DNA of 46,806 nucleotides from Eubacteriaceae bacterium (GCA_009782875.1 WRIE01000021.1:1-46806); one strand, 5' to 3'. Shown: positions 35,591 through 44,414, counted from the first letter of the stretch. Translations and numbers: made by a program. Notes: generated from the sequence alone by a model not told the origin.

Positions 35591-36583
35591 TTATTTCAAG
35601 TACAAGCTAAGGTTTTTTCGAAGCTGGTGCATTATGTTCAGCAGGTTTGACTTGTCTTGGCTAGCCCCGGCTTGTTCCGTGACATAGATAAGCTGCCATT
35701 CAGGATTGCTCTGTGTCGTGACTAAGTAGTAATCCAAGTAGCTGACAAATTCCTCTTGCTCATTTGTCTCTATGTTCGAATATATGTCCTCTTGCATCAC
35801 ACACACTATTGCTGTGCCTGTAAGATCATCGATATAGCTTTCATAAAACGCTATCTCTTCTGGCTCCATTTGGGCATCAGGATTTTGGACTGTAATTGTT
35901 GTCGACTCAAATGTGTAGCTTTCATTGTCGAATATCCAGTCTTGGTCGCTATATACGATTTGGCCTAGCCCTTGGATGTCTCGGGCGCTTAACAAGCTGG
36001 CATACTTGAGCATAGTCTGGGCAGGGGTAAGCAAGCGGGCAAGCCCAAGGTTTTCCCTCAGGTGGTATAAAACTTGCGAGTTGGCATATTCCTGGTCCAC
36101 CCAAGCTTGCTCCGCCACGTATACCAGCTGCCACTGCGGGTTGACCTCTGTAGAAATGAGATAGTAGTCCAAGTAGCTAGTCAGTGTTTCTTGCTGGCTA
36201 GTTGCTGGATTTAGGTATACATCCTCTTGCATTACGCACACTATTGCCGTGTCCGAAAGATTTTCTATCTCGCTTGCGTAAAACTCTATCTCTTCTGGCT
36301 CCATTTGGGCATCAGGATTTTGGATAGATATGGCAGTCGACTCAAAGACCAGATCGCCGATATCGAATATCCAATCTTCTTCCCCAAATACGATTTCTTT
36401 GAGCCCTTCCAAATCCTTGCCATTAAGCAACCCAGCAAAGGCTGTTATCGTTTCTGCCGGTGTCGCAATCTCTTGGTTCACAACGCTGCGGGGAGTTATT
36501 GTGTTGCCGGCGCTGCATGCAGCGGTGAGCAAGAAGGTTATTAGAAAGCTGAGAGTGATGGTTATTTTTCTTTTTTTATCCAT
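35591..36583 (-). CDS. Lipoprotein with tandemly duplicated domain
   Basis: The 330-residue protein starts with a signal peptide ending in LLTAAC (lipid Cys 23). Two copies of a domain of about 145 residues follow. Each has W-I-F-D, then FESTAI/TI, the block QNPDAQMEPEEI, TAIVCVMQED, and a final W-Q-L-x-Y-V. The copies share a 39-base identical DNA segment (35851-35889 and 36286-36324, 435 bases apart), so the duplication is recent or kept alike by conversion. The domain resembles the small NTF2-like or DUF4829-like folds of secreted Firmicutes proteins, which is only a guess. GGAGG precedes the ATG by six bases. Confidence 0.85.
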   Translation of the reverse strand: MDKKRKITITLSFLITFLLTAACSAGNTITPRSVVNQEIATPAETITAFAGLLNGKDLEGLKEIVFGEEDWIFDIGDLVFESTAISIQNPDAQMEPEEIEFYASEIENLSDTAIVCVMQEDVYLNPATSQQETLTSYLDYYLISTEVNPQWQLVYVAEQAWVDQEYANSQVLYHLRENLGLARLLTPAQTMLKYASLLSARDIQGLGQIVYSDQDWIFDNESYTFESTTITVQNPDAQMEPEEIAFYESYIDDLTGTAIVCVMQEDIYSNIETNEQEEFVSYLDYYLVTTQSNPEWQLIYVTEQAGASQDKSNLLNIMHQLRKNLSLYLK

Positions 36584-36599
36584 TTAGATCCTCCAAGTT

Positions 36600-38723
36600 T
36601 TATTCAAATGTTGCTGAATAGATCATATTATCGACAATTCCGTACCATCCGGATTGTGAGTAGTGCTCTTTCCCAGTATAGTCAATTATAAAAAATGTCG
36701 TTCGATACGCGCCGTCCCCCAGCAATTCCATGCCAAGCTGGGTCTCGTCCGAGATTGTGAACCTGCCAAAAGCCTTTTCCTCTGGACGGGATGTGTCCAC
36801 TTGCCCGCTTGCAATTGGATAAACCGTGAAAAGGGGCTCGATTACATCACCCGGCACAAGCGGCCGCGCTTCTTTGGCTGCTAAGGTTACCATCTCTTCT
36901 TCATCGAATTCTAAATATGGCCGGGCATAGAAAATTTCGTATGTCGGATTCTCTGCGTTATGCCCATAGCCGCCTTCGATGGCTACCCTATCGGCTGTCA
37001 TTCCCATGATAAGATGGTATGGGTCGCCATTAAGCAGAACAGGTGATTCAAAGACTTGGTAAAAAGAGCTCAAGTCCGGGGATATTTGGACGCTGTTGCA
37101 GTATACATGTATCAAGTTGCCGTCGATAGCGTACCACATGCCATTAAAGCCGTCCCTGAAATACCCCCGCTGCCAATCGGCCTGGAAATTTATGTCGTAG
37201 CCCAAGGGTATAAAGCTCTTTTCATCTTCGGACATATACGCCCTCATTGTGTACATCGCTGAGATATAGTCGTTGGCGTTTTGCCCCAAATCCAATTCCC
37301 AAAGGACATTTTCCCCTTTGATAAGCTCTACCCCGTCCAGGTCCATACTTGATGGAGAAGGAAGCTCCCCAGTGCTTGGTTCAGGAAGATTCGGCTCTAT
37401 TGGAGCGAGCCCTCTGATTTTTGCGACATACACTTCCCCGTCAGTAGACAGCGCGCCTTTCATCGTGTACTCATAAAAATGGTAGAAAGCTTCGCTGGTG
37501 CCAAGGCTTTTGAACCTCTGCAAGTAGGAGTCTTTGGAGCTATAGTGGTAGTAGCAGTTAAGGCCGGATGCACGAGCTTTATAGTCGCCTTTTACCTGGT
37601 ACAAGACACAATCCTCTAAAGCCTGTATCAGCGTTGCAGCGTTTTGGGGCAAAAGATCCGATGAATTGGAGAGCAAATCCCCAAGGTCGATCATGTCATA
37701 GGGGCTGGCCCTGCCTTCACTTCCACCGCCATAATTCTGGCTCTGGTTTGCCGCCCGCCCGAAAGCAGCAAAGAAAGGAACACGCTGCCTGCAACCGGCA
37801 AGCAATGCCTCTTTGCCGGCTGCATCGTACAATTCAAGAAGCAGGCTGGCTTTTGACAAATCAACTACCGAGAGAGTGGCTGTCTCCGCGATGCCTGCGT
37901 ATTTTTGGCAAAACGCATAATAACTGTCGCAGATAGCCTTGCCCAGCTCTGCGCCATCCATCTTGGGGTTTTGGGCTATGGCTGAAAGAAACCCTTTATA
38001 ATCCCAGCCGAAACCAGGCTCTGACTCTTGGGAAGCCACCATGTATCGTGCGTTGCCATCAAGAATCCTCACCACGTCAATTGTCGCCATTAGGCATGCA
38101 TCAAAGCCTATTAGCTCGTATATCCCAGATGAAGCAGGCTTCGCTTCCAACGCTGCTTTTATTTCTGGCAAAGTCAGCATGTCGCCCGGAAAATATTCAT
38201 CGGCGTTTATTCCAAGCATGCTGCCACCCCCATGATCCCAAAAGACAACCGCTTGGTTTTGTGCCGGGTAGTTCTCATTGCAAAAGCCAAGGAAATCCTC
38301 AAGAGTCTTGGGATCCGCCATATTGGCCTTTGGCCCAGAGTCAACGAGGGTAAGCTCTTTTCCTTTATAAACAAACCGCTGTTGCAACTGCGCGTCGACT
38401 ATCGTATTATGCCACTTGGTTGAGCCGCCTGTCTCAATGACAATTGTGACATTGTCTGGCAGCTCAACTTCAAACATTTCCCTCAGGTCAGCAGTAGCAG
38501 CACCGCCGCGGTTGGGGTCGCCGCCCCCGCTCTCAAGATTGCTGCCGCACAAATACCAATAAATAGCCCAAGAATCATCGCCAAGCCTGCTGCTTGTTGG
38601 CTGGTTTGCTGGAACAAGCTCTGACGCCTGGCAACTTGCCAGATTCAAAAGCGCTAGCACAGACAAAGCGAGCGGCAAAAGGCGCATTTTCTGCTTTTTT
38701 CTTGCGTTTATCTGTTTGCCCAT
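36600..38723 (-). CDS. Clostripain-family (C11) cysteine peptidase lipoprotein
   Basis: Peptidase family C11 enzymes cleave after Arg or Lys. The product has a lipobox, LLNLASC (Cys 31), and the C11 core: WAIYWYLCGSNLES, the catalytic His in VVFWDHGGGSMLG (His 164), and the catalytic Cys in LIGFDACLMAT (Cys 210). It would be anchored on the outer face of the membrane. The long C-terminal part (about residues 440-707) has no catalytic motif and may bind substrate. AAGGAG lies seven bases before the ATG at 38723 and four before the adjacent ATG. It is the only gene of the operon with a clear enzymatic role. Confidence 0.9.
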   Translation of the reverse strand: MGKQINARKKQKMRLLPLALSVLALLNLASCQASELVPANQPTSSRLGDDSWAIYWYLCGSNLESGGGDPNRGGAATADLREMFEVELPDNVTIVIETGGSTKWHNTIVDAQLQQRFVYKGKELTLVDSGPKANMADPKTLEDFLGFCNENYPAQNQAVVFWDHGGGSMLGINADEYFPGDMLTLPEIKAALEAKPASSGIYELIGFDACLMATIDVVRILDGNARYMVASQESEPGFGWDYKGFLSAIAQNPKMDGAELGKAICDSYYAFCQKYAGIAETATLSVVDLSKASLLLELYDAAGKEALLAGCRQRVPFFAAFGRAANQSQNYGGGSEGRASPYDMIDLGDLLSNSSDLLPQNAATLIQALEDCVLYQVKGDYKARASGLNCYYHYSSKDSYLQRFKSLGTSEAFYHFYEYTMKGALSTDGEVYVAKIRGLAPIEPNLPEPSTGELPSPSSMDLDGVELIKGENVLWELDLGQNANDYISAMYTMRAYMSEDEKSFIPLGYDINFQADWQRGYFRDGFNGMWYAIDGNLIHVYCNSVQISPDLSSFYQVFESPVLLNGDPYHLIMGMTADRVAIEGGYGHNAENPTYEIFYARPYLEFDEEEMVTLAAKEARPLVPGDVIEPLFTVYPIASGQVDTSRPEEKAFGRFTISDETQLGMELLGDGAYRTTFFIIDYTGKEHYSQSGWYGIVDNMIYSATFE

Positions 38724-38743
38724 CATAGTTCTCCTTGTCAAAG

Positions 38744-40297
38744 CTAAAAGGCAGATTTTGGCGAAATCTTGTCATCAATTAAGGAGGAAGACCGGTTAAG
38801 CAGGAGGATAAATGTCTCCCAAAAATCAGCCATTGCCTCGTCTTCCCTTCCTGAATAATCCCAGCATTGGAGCTCGTTAAAAACTGCGGTGTCCATCCCG
38901 CTCATCGCGTCGTAGGAAATAGCTCCAAGGGGAATCACTAGCTGCTCATCAGTTTGATAAGCGACTACTGTCGGGTTTAGCACCACTTCGCTGGTGGCAA
39001 ATGTGTACCCGCCGGTGTTGGGAGCCATTTGCCCGCCTTCCCAGCAGAATGCTACTTTGGTGTTTAACAAAAGCTGGCTATTTTTTACATCCCATGTCCC
39101 TGTGAGATAACGGATGCGTGTTTTGCCGTCCATCATATTTGCGCCCCAGATGAAAGAGCCATCCGCATAAAGGCAGAACCTCTCGCTCCAATCAGCGCCC
39201 ATTACCTGGGTTCCATGCCAAAGGCGGGCGTAAGGCGCTGCTTGCGCAGAAAGATTGGCTGTGGCAAGGTTTTGCTGCGCCTGGTTCGCTTGCCCGTTGT
39301 TCGAAGGCTGGATGGGTTGCCCAGTAACCGGGTTTATGTTTCCATACTGGCCAGGTGTTTGGTTTGTGTTTGTTCCTTGGCTTGTTATATTGAATTCCTG
39401 TGCCCCGCCTTCATAAGCGACAGTCATTTTGTCGCCTTTGAATATGGCATAAGCATAGTCAAACAAGCCTACTTCACTCCACTCCATCCCAAAATCCAGC
39501 GTCTCGTTTCCTGTAAGCAATGCTGGCTGGGTTCCAATTTCAAAGGTATATCCTATGCTGCCATCCAGGTTGCCGTCATCAGAGAACGCCAAACGGTATA
39601 CTGCCGGTATTTTCGGCTCGTACAACTGGCAGGCGAATCCGAATCCAGTCCGGGCGATGTCAATTTCCAGCGTGTAACTGGAGGTATTAAAGACTCCATA
39701 AAAGTATTGTTTTGCCTCATTCCAATTGCCAAAAAACTCAGCTGTTGGGACATTGTTGTTTGAAAACAGGAGATGGTTGAAACCTTGCACCTCTTCTGTC
39801 TGCAATGCCCAGTTCCCTTCGCCATACATGCTCTCCCATGCAGGAATTGCGTTGTCCGGGTTTTCTTCCCAAACCGCCATGATTGAGAATAGGCCGGTAG
39901 TGCTCAAAGTGTCTAGGCGGATAATATCAAATTGGTTCGCTTTTGCCATCTCAGTGCCTACTTTGGTTGCGAATTCTTCGCTGTGCTTCTTAAAGCTGGC
40001 CATATACTCGCCAAAACCCATGAGTGTGTTGCCCGGGGCTTGGGCCGCAGCCTGTGCAGGATCCATTTTCTGCCCCCCGACCTGGAAGGTGTCCAGCATA
40101 TTGCCTCCAAATGTGTTTGCGGCAGAGGCCCGGGAGTCAAGCCAGCCTTTTTCCTGGAGCGCGTTTGCCGGAGCTAAATCTTCTTTACTTTTTGAAGCGC
40201 ATCCAACGTTGGCAATGGTGAAAACTATACAAAGCGCTATCGCAGCCATCCCGCTGGCTTTCTTCATTTTGTTTGTTTGTGTTGCCACATTTCCCAT
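38744..40297 (-). CDS. Lipoprotein of unknown function
   Basis: The 517-residue protein has a signal peptide ending IANVGC (lipid Cys 33). The mature part has a globular region (about 90-300) with many aromatic residues. A Gln/Asn/Pro-rich linker follows at about 305-345 (TNTNQTPGQYGNINPVTG region). A second beta-rich domain comes after it, with LYADGSFIWG and YLTGTWDVKNSQLLL, a pattern of lipocalin- or copper-resistance-like small beta barrels. I do not recognise the family. AGAGGAG precedes the ATG by 12 bases, a long spacing. Confidence 0.8.
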   Translation of the reverse strand: MGNVATQTNKMKKASGMAAIALCIVFTIANVGCASKSKEDLAPANALQEKGWLDSRASAANTFGGNMLDTFQVGGQKMDPAQAAAQAPGNTLMGFGEYMASFKKHSEEFATKVGTEMAKANQFDIIRLDTLSTTGLFSIMAVWEENPDNAIPAWESMYGEGNWALQTEEVQGFNHLLFSNNNVPTAEFFGNWNEAKQYFYGVFNTSSYTLEIDIARTGFGFACQLYEPKIPAVYRLAFSDDGNLDGSIGYTFEIGTQPALLTGNETLDFGMEWSEVGLFDYAYAIFKGDKMTVAYEGGAQEFNITSQGTNTNQTPGQYGNINPVTGQPIQPSNNGQANQAQQNLATANLSAQAAPYARLWHGTQVMGADWSERFCLYADGSFIWGANMMDGKTRIRYLTGTWDVKNSQLLLNTKVAFCWEGGQMAPNTGGYTFATSEVVLNPTVVAYQTDEQLVIPLGAISYDAMSGMDTAVFNELQCWDYSGREDEAMADFWETFILLLNRSSSLIDDKISPKSAF

Positions 40298-40329
40298 AAT
40301 AAATAAATTCTCCTCTCAAAATTAAATCC

Positions 40330-40647
40330 TCATTTATTTTCCAAACAGTCTCCACATGTCAACAGCTGGGCATGCAGAAGGCAATCATCACAAAAACGGG
40401 CTCCGCATACCTTGCATCTGTTGAATATAACGCCAGCTTCCCGGTTTGCGCTTTCGTAAGCCTCCCTGTGCTGGAGGGACCATAACATGCCAAATATGGC
40501 TTCGTCAATTGGCAGCTGGAACCCTTGTGGTTGAAACGGCATATAACCGCTTTGCCATTGCCAACCGCACTTGTCACAGTAGAACACAAAACTGTATCCT
40601 TCTTGTGTAGAGTTGTCTTCAAATCGGGTTGTTGTTGGGGCTAACAT
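40330..40647 (-). CDS. Zinc-ribbon protein, copy B
   Basis: The 105-residue protein has FYCDKCGWQWQSGY near residue 22-35, a central helix with AIFGMLWSLQHREAYESANREA, then NRCKVCGARFCDDCLLH and a final CGDCLE. That gives four CxxC pairs, enough for two zinc sites. It has no signal peptide and no membrane segment, so it is cytoplasmic. It is clearly related to the gene just upstream (40664-40999) in motif order and spacing. GGAG lies about 11 bases before the ATG. Function unknown. Confidence 0.8.
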   Translation of the reverse strand: MLAPTTTRFEDNSTQEGYSFVFYCDKCGWQWQSGYMPFQPQGFQLPIDEAIFGMLWSLQHREAYESANREAGVIFNRCKVCGARFCDDCLLHAQLLTCGDCLENK

Positions 40648-40663
40648 TCGCCACTAGCTCCTT

Positions 40664-40999
40664 TCAGCTCTTTTGTGCTTTACAATCGCGGCAGGCGCCA
40701 GCTGTATGGCTTCCATCGGCTGACATGCAAAAGCATTTGTCGCAAACATAGCGGTTGCAAGAAGGGCAATAATTGAATTCGCATCGCGCTTCATAAGCTG
40801 CCCTTTCATATGCCTCTTTATGTTGCAGCGCCCATACCATTGTCCTTACACTTTGGGCAGGCTCTTCGCCAAAGCCGGTAAAGTTGAAGCTGTAGCGCTC
40901 GCTTGTAGCGCCGGCTCCACAAATGGAACAGTGGAAGCTGAACTGGAAACTATTGGGAGTTGACAGGTCTTTATACTCAAGTTGTGGATCACTTTTCAT
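40664..40999 (-). CDS. Zinc-ribbon protein, copy A
   Basis: The 111-residue protein shows FHCSICGAGATSERYSF, a central MVWALQHKEAYERAAYEARCEF, then CPSCNRYVCDKCFC and CRDC. Copy B shares the W-x-L-Q-H-x-E-A-Y-E helix followed by the same cysteine array. Both may use the helix to pair or bind a partner and the ribbons to hold zinc. It is the first gene of the operon, after GGGGGG, and follows a 600-base stretch without genes. I find no helix-turn-helix. Confidence 0.8.
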   Translation of the reverse strand: MKSDPQLEYKDLSTPNSFQFSFHCSICGAGATSERYSFNFTGFGEEPAQSVRTMVWALQHKEAYERAAYEARCEFNYCPSCNRYVCDKCFCMSADGSHTAGACRDCKAQKS

Positions 41000-41610
41000 T
41001 ATTGCCGCCCCCCGCGATTCTGTTCTGACAATGCCACAAATATGGAGTTATCTCAATCCACACGTTTATATGGCGTATGGAATAAATTTGGTTCTTAAGC
41101 TTGTTTACATCTAAATACTTCTGGTTTGCAGCTTCTTGCAGCAGCACAATCAAGATTGCGTATCTGTCCGCTCCAAGCTTCTGTAGGAGCCATGCAGGTT
41201 AAATCGAGAAAAAAGCGCAGTTGACTGCAAAGCAGAAAGAGCTAGTTTCACCAAAAGGCAAGCCCTTTTGTTTGAGGGCAATTGTATAGTTGCCATGGTC
41301 AAAGGACCATATAGCATAGCAGCTTTGAGAAAGAGTGGCTAGAGGTCCTTTTGGCTAGCGGCAGAATAATTGCAATATTTTCCAAAGGTACAATAAAAAA
41401 CGTTCCATAAAGCACATTTGCCCCTCAACGCCCTGTGGCGGGCATGGGATTATTGATCAAAACAGCCTTGAAGTCAGCCAATAATGCATCAAGGAGGCAA
41501 CAGGGAAATTTACAACCAATATTTTTATCGAAGCTGGCAATTTTGTTCGCATATTTCGCACATTATAGATGGCTCGCCTGAACAGCCTCAACATTTTTTT
41601 TGGATAGGCT
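41000..41610. other. Intergenic region ahead of the lipoprotein operon
   Basis: No credible gene. It should carry the operon's promoter. A TATAAA occurs on the minus strand near 41060, but its -35 is poor. Small inverted repeats include ATGGTC/GACCAT near 41298. Any link to the upstream zinc-ribbon membrane protein gene would be across this gap. Confidence 0.4.
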
Positions 41611-42762
41611 TTAGAATCTGCTAAGTGTTCCCTTTCCTTTGCGGATTGTTATTGTGTACCCAGTATCGCCATAATCGAAATCAATAAGTATAATCTTGCC
41701 GTTGTCCACAGAGTCTGTCGCCAGCTGGATAGATCCTTGGCTGGCAGTTGGGTTGAATTCTGTGGTGAATACAAAGTCTTCTATGCTTGTGAGCCTGTTT
41801 GTGTATTTAAGCAAATCATCTACTGGATTGCCAGATGTGTGCTCGATAGTGATTGTTGTGATACCGCCAGAAGCTGATTTTTCGATTTTTCCAGACTCAC
41901 GCTCTCCGCAGACGAGTTTGATCGAAGGGATCCTGTCTTTGCCAAGCTTGTAAAAATCGGCGTTGGCTGTGTTTTTAAGTGAATTAATAATAAAAACCAA
42001 TGCAATGACGAGCACAGCTGCTGCTATGCCGAGTGTTTTAAGGAACTTTTTGCCTATCTTCTTTTTCACGGCAGGCTCTGGAGTGTTTTCTTGCAGTTGA
42101 ATTTCATCTTTGTTTTGGCTATGCGGTGTTTGAAGGCTTTGACTAAGTTCTGGCACGATGTCTGCCTCTGTTCCAGTTCTCGGACCATTAAGCAATAACA
42201 GCGCTTTATCAATCTTGGCATCTTGGCCTTCAAGTTCTTGGCTTCCATGTCCATGCGCATCATAAAAAGTAGTGCTCGCAGGTTCATGATTGTTTTGTGT
42301 ATCTAGCTCCCAAGCGTCTTTTGGCTCCGATTCCAATGATTCATGGATCCAGGATTCCTGGATGGCATCCTCCTCCGGCTCTAGGATATCTTGGTTGGCA
42401 TCCTCCCCGATGCCTTGGCCATACTCTGGCTGGGTTTCTTGGTTCTTTTCTTCCTCATCGACATATTCATTATTGGTTTGTAGATCAGCTACCTCTCCAG
42501 CTTCAACCTGAAGATCGCTATCCACTTGCTCCCCGCCTCCAAGTTCAGTTTCTTGGCTTTCATCGGCTTGCTCTTGAAGCTCTGGCTGCCGATACATGTC
42601 TTCTGGAGCTGCTGGTTGTGGCTCTTCTATTGCCAGGATTTCGGCTTCAGGCGAAATTTTGCCGAAATCCTCATCGACAAAAGCCGGTGTTCCGCAGTTG
42701 TTGCAATATTTGTGTTCAGGCAGCATTTTGGAGCCGCAGTTCACACAAAATTTTATAGCCAT
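41611..42762 (-). CDS. Zinc-ribbon membrane protein with acidic linker
   Basis: The 383-residue protein begins with a zinc ribbon (FCVNCGSKM and YCNNCGTPA; Cys 6, 9, 20, 23). A very acidic, Gln/Glu-rich linker of about 200 residues follows, then a basic patch (VKKKIGKKFLK) and one hydrophobic segment at about 243-262. About 120 outer residues end the protein. The layout of cytoplasmic zinc ribbon, disordered linker and extracellular domain resembles the zinc_ribbon_2-type membrane proteins common in Firmicutes. The ATG at 42762 has GGAGGT ten bases upstream; an earlier ATG (42780) would include that site. Confidence 0.85.
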   Translation of the reverse strand: MAIKFCVNCGSKMLPEHKYCNNCGTPAFVDEDFGKISPEAEILAIEEPQPAAPEDMYRQPELQEQADESQETELGGGEQVDSDLQVEAGEVADLQTNNEYVDEEEKNQETQPEYGQGIGEDANQDILEPEEDAIQESWIHESLESEPKDAWELDTQNNHEPASTTFYDAHGHGSQELEGQDAKIDKALLLLNGPRTGTEADIVPELSQSLQTPHSQNKDEIQLQENTPEPAVKKKIGKKFLKTLGIAAAVLVIALVFIINSLKNTANADFYKLGKDRIPSIKLVCGERESGKIEKSASGGITTITIEHTSGNPVDDLLKYTNRLTSIEDFVFTTEFNPTASQGSIQLATDSVDNGKIILIDFDYGDTGYTITIRKGKGTLSRF

Positions 42763-42786
42763 AATTTCAAATACCTCCATTCGGCA

Positions 42787-42814
42787 AAAATAACAATGTG
42801 TCGCTTGCTGTCAA
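42787..42814 (-). promoter_or_regulatory. Promoter of the zinc-ribbon membrane protein
   Basis: A perfect TTGACA (42814-42809) is followed after 16 bases by TATTTT (42792-42787) on the minus strand. The leader to the ATG would be about 20 bases. Confidence 0.55.
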
Positions 42815-43189
42815 TTCTTCAGCATAAAGATATGTTGCCACAAATTCAGCGCAAGATCAATATACACATTCATCCGGTTGCGTAATTTTCTCGCAAGTTC
42901 GCTATTTTCACATGCTTCCATGTCAAAACCGGTTGCTTCTTGCCTAAAGATGGGATTTTGCTTTGAACCAGACTGCACTTCCTGTTAACTGGGACCTTGC
43001 ATTGCCAGAATATAGTTTTGATGCTATTAAATTAGCCAGCCAGGGCTCGGTCTGCATTGGTTGGCTGCATAAAGCAGCATAAAACTGTTTTTGGAGAGAA
43101 GCTTTGCAGGAGCAAACAATAAGCTTTATTGACGGATTTTTACTTATATGGCATTTCCTCTATTGAGGTATTTTGTGGTAAAATCATGA
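42815..43189. other. Intergenic region
   Basis: This divergent spacer lies between the zinc-ribbon membrane protein and the GIY-YIG gene. Apart from the promoter listed for the former I see no coding frame or structure I can support. Confidence 0.35.
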
Positions 43190-44320
43190 TTGGTATATAT
43201 AACGAGACTAGTAGAAAGCTGTTGTTATTCCTTGAAAAAACCTCATGAAACGATAACAAGAAACTATTTGATTGAAAAAGTAAGGGATGCGCCTAAAAAG
43301 CCTGGATGTTATTTGTTCATGGACAAGCTAGGTTATGTCATTTATGTGGGAAAATCTAAAAACTTGCACAACCGGGTACCCAGCTATTTCACTGCAGCAT
43401 CCTTCGTGAACAAACGGACAGGCGAGCTCTCCAACCGCATTGTGGATGTGGAATACCGCATAATGGATTCAGAACTGGATGCACTGCTCCTTGAGTACAA
43501 ATTGATTAAGGAATATAAGCCTTGGTACAACTCTAAGATGAAACCTGATAGGCAACGGCCATTCTTGCGGGTTTCCATTGGCAATGGCAATGAGGCAACA
43601 TTTACTTCATGTTTAGAAAAGCTGGATGACGGAGCTGAGTACTTTAGCTTTTTCACTGACGAGTACGACCTTGAACGGGCGCTTTCATTGCTATGCAAAA
43701 TATGGGGCATACCAAAATGCATGAAAAACAGCTTTATACGCAAAGAAAGGCCATGTATTTACAATGCTGTCGAAGGCTGCCATGCCCCATGCAGCGAAAT
43801 ATGCGATAATGAGGCTTATGGAGTTGCTGTAAAGGATGCTGTGGGTTTTCTAAAGGGAAAGGCTACTTCAAAAAGTAGGGAATTAAGGCGAGAAATGGCC
43901 CAGGCTTCTGGCAGCCTTGAGTTTGAAAAAGCAGCATACTTTAAAGAATTGATTGACGGTTTGGAGTGGTTGAAAGCTAAAAGGCAAATTCGCTACCACT
44001 TGCCGGACAAAGGGGAATCATTAGTACTAATCCGACCCCACCAAGAGTTGGCGTTCTCTGTTTTCTACATAAAAGACAAGCAGGTAATGCATCGGGGAGA
44101 TTTTCCACAACAGATTAGTGATGGCTTGATTGAGAGTTATTTATCATCACTTGAGCAAGAAATGCCGGCAATCGAAGAATGTGGGCTGTTAGCAGAGTCC
44201 TTGCTTGAAGTGGGAGCATACAAGCAGTTTACGATGTTGCCAAGGAAAAAAGGTTCAAGACAGGCAATATATAATGCAATTATCAAGTTCAGCAAGCAAG
44301 CATCTGCCACTAGCAAGTGA
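43190..44320 (+). CDS. UvrC-like GIY-YIG endonuclease without the C-terminal half
   Basis: The protein resembles the N-terminal half of UvrC. The GIY-YIG domain has GCYLFMDKLGYVIYVGKSKNL with an Arg shortly after, and a Glu-containing ELDALLLEYKLIKEY. A Cys-rich middle (CIYNAVEGCHAPC) and a UVR-type helix pair (LRREMAQASGSLEFEKAAYF) follow. The RNase-H-like nuclease and HhH domains of full UvrC (about 600 residues) are absent. E. coli Cho is a comparable short form, but without the UVR helix. The start is unclear: the frame opens at TTG 43190, while later TTGs at 43232 and 43268 lack better binding sites, and the nearby ATG at 43187 is out of frame. Confidence 0.85.
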   Translation: MVYITRLVESCCYSLKKPHETITRNYLIEKVRDAPKKPGCYLFMDKLGYVIYVGKSKNLHNRVPSYFTAASFVNKRTGELSNRIVDVEYRIMDSELDALLLEYKLIKEYKPWYNSKMKPDRQRPFLRVSIGNGNEATFTSCLEKLDDGAEYFSFFTDEYDLERALSLLCKIWGIPKCMKNSFIRKERPCIYNAVEGCHAPCSEICDNEAYGVAVKDAVGFLKGKATSKSRELRREMAQASGSLEFEKAAYFKELIDGLEWLKAKRQIRYHLPDKGESLVLIRPHQELAFSVFYIKDKQVMHRGDFPQQISDGLIESYLSSLEQEMPAIEECGLLAESLLEVGAYKQFTMLPRKKGSRQAIYNAIIKFSKQASATSK

Positions 44321-44408
44321 TTTATGGAAACTGTTCGAACTGTTCAAAAGTAGTGGAACATTCAATGAAGTTTTGAAAAAAGGGTATCGTCAAAAGTTCC
44401 AAGTCGTG

Positions 44409-44414
44409 ATATAA
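44409..44414 (+). promoter_or_regulatory. Candidate -10 upstream of tRNA-Ser(GCU)
   Basis: A perfect TATAAT has a 4/6 -35 (TCGTCA) 17 bases upstream. It is about 100 bases before the tRNA, so it would give a long 5' precursor. A second, weaker possibility lies nearer to the tRNA. Confidence 0.35.
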
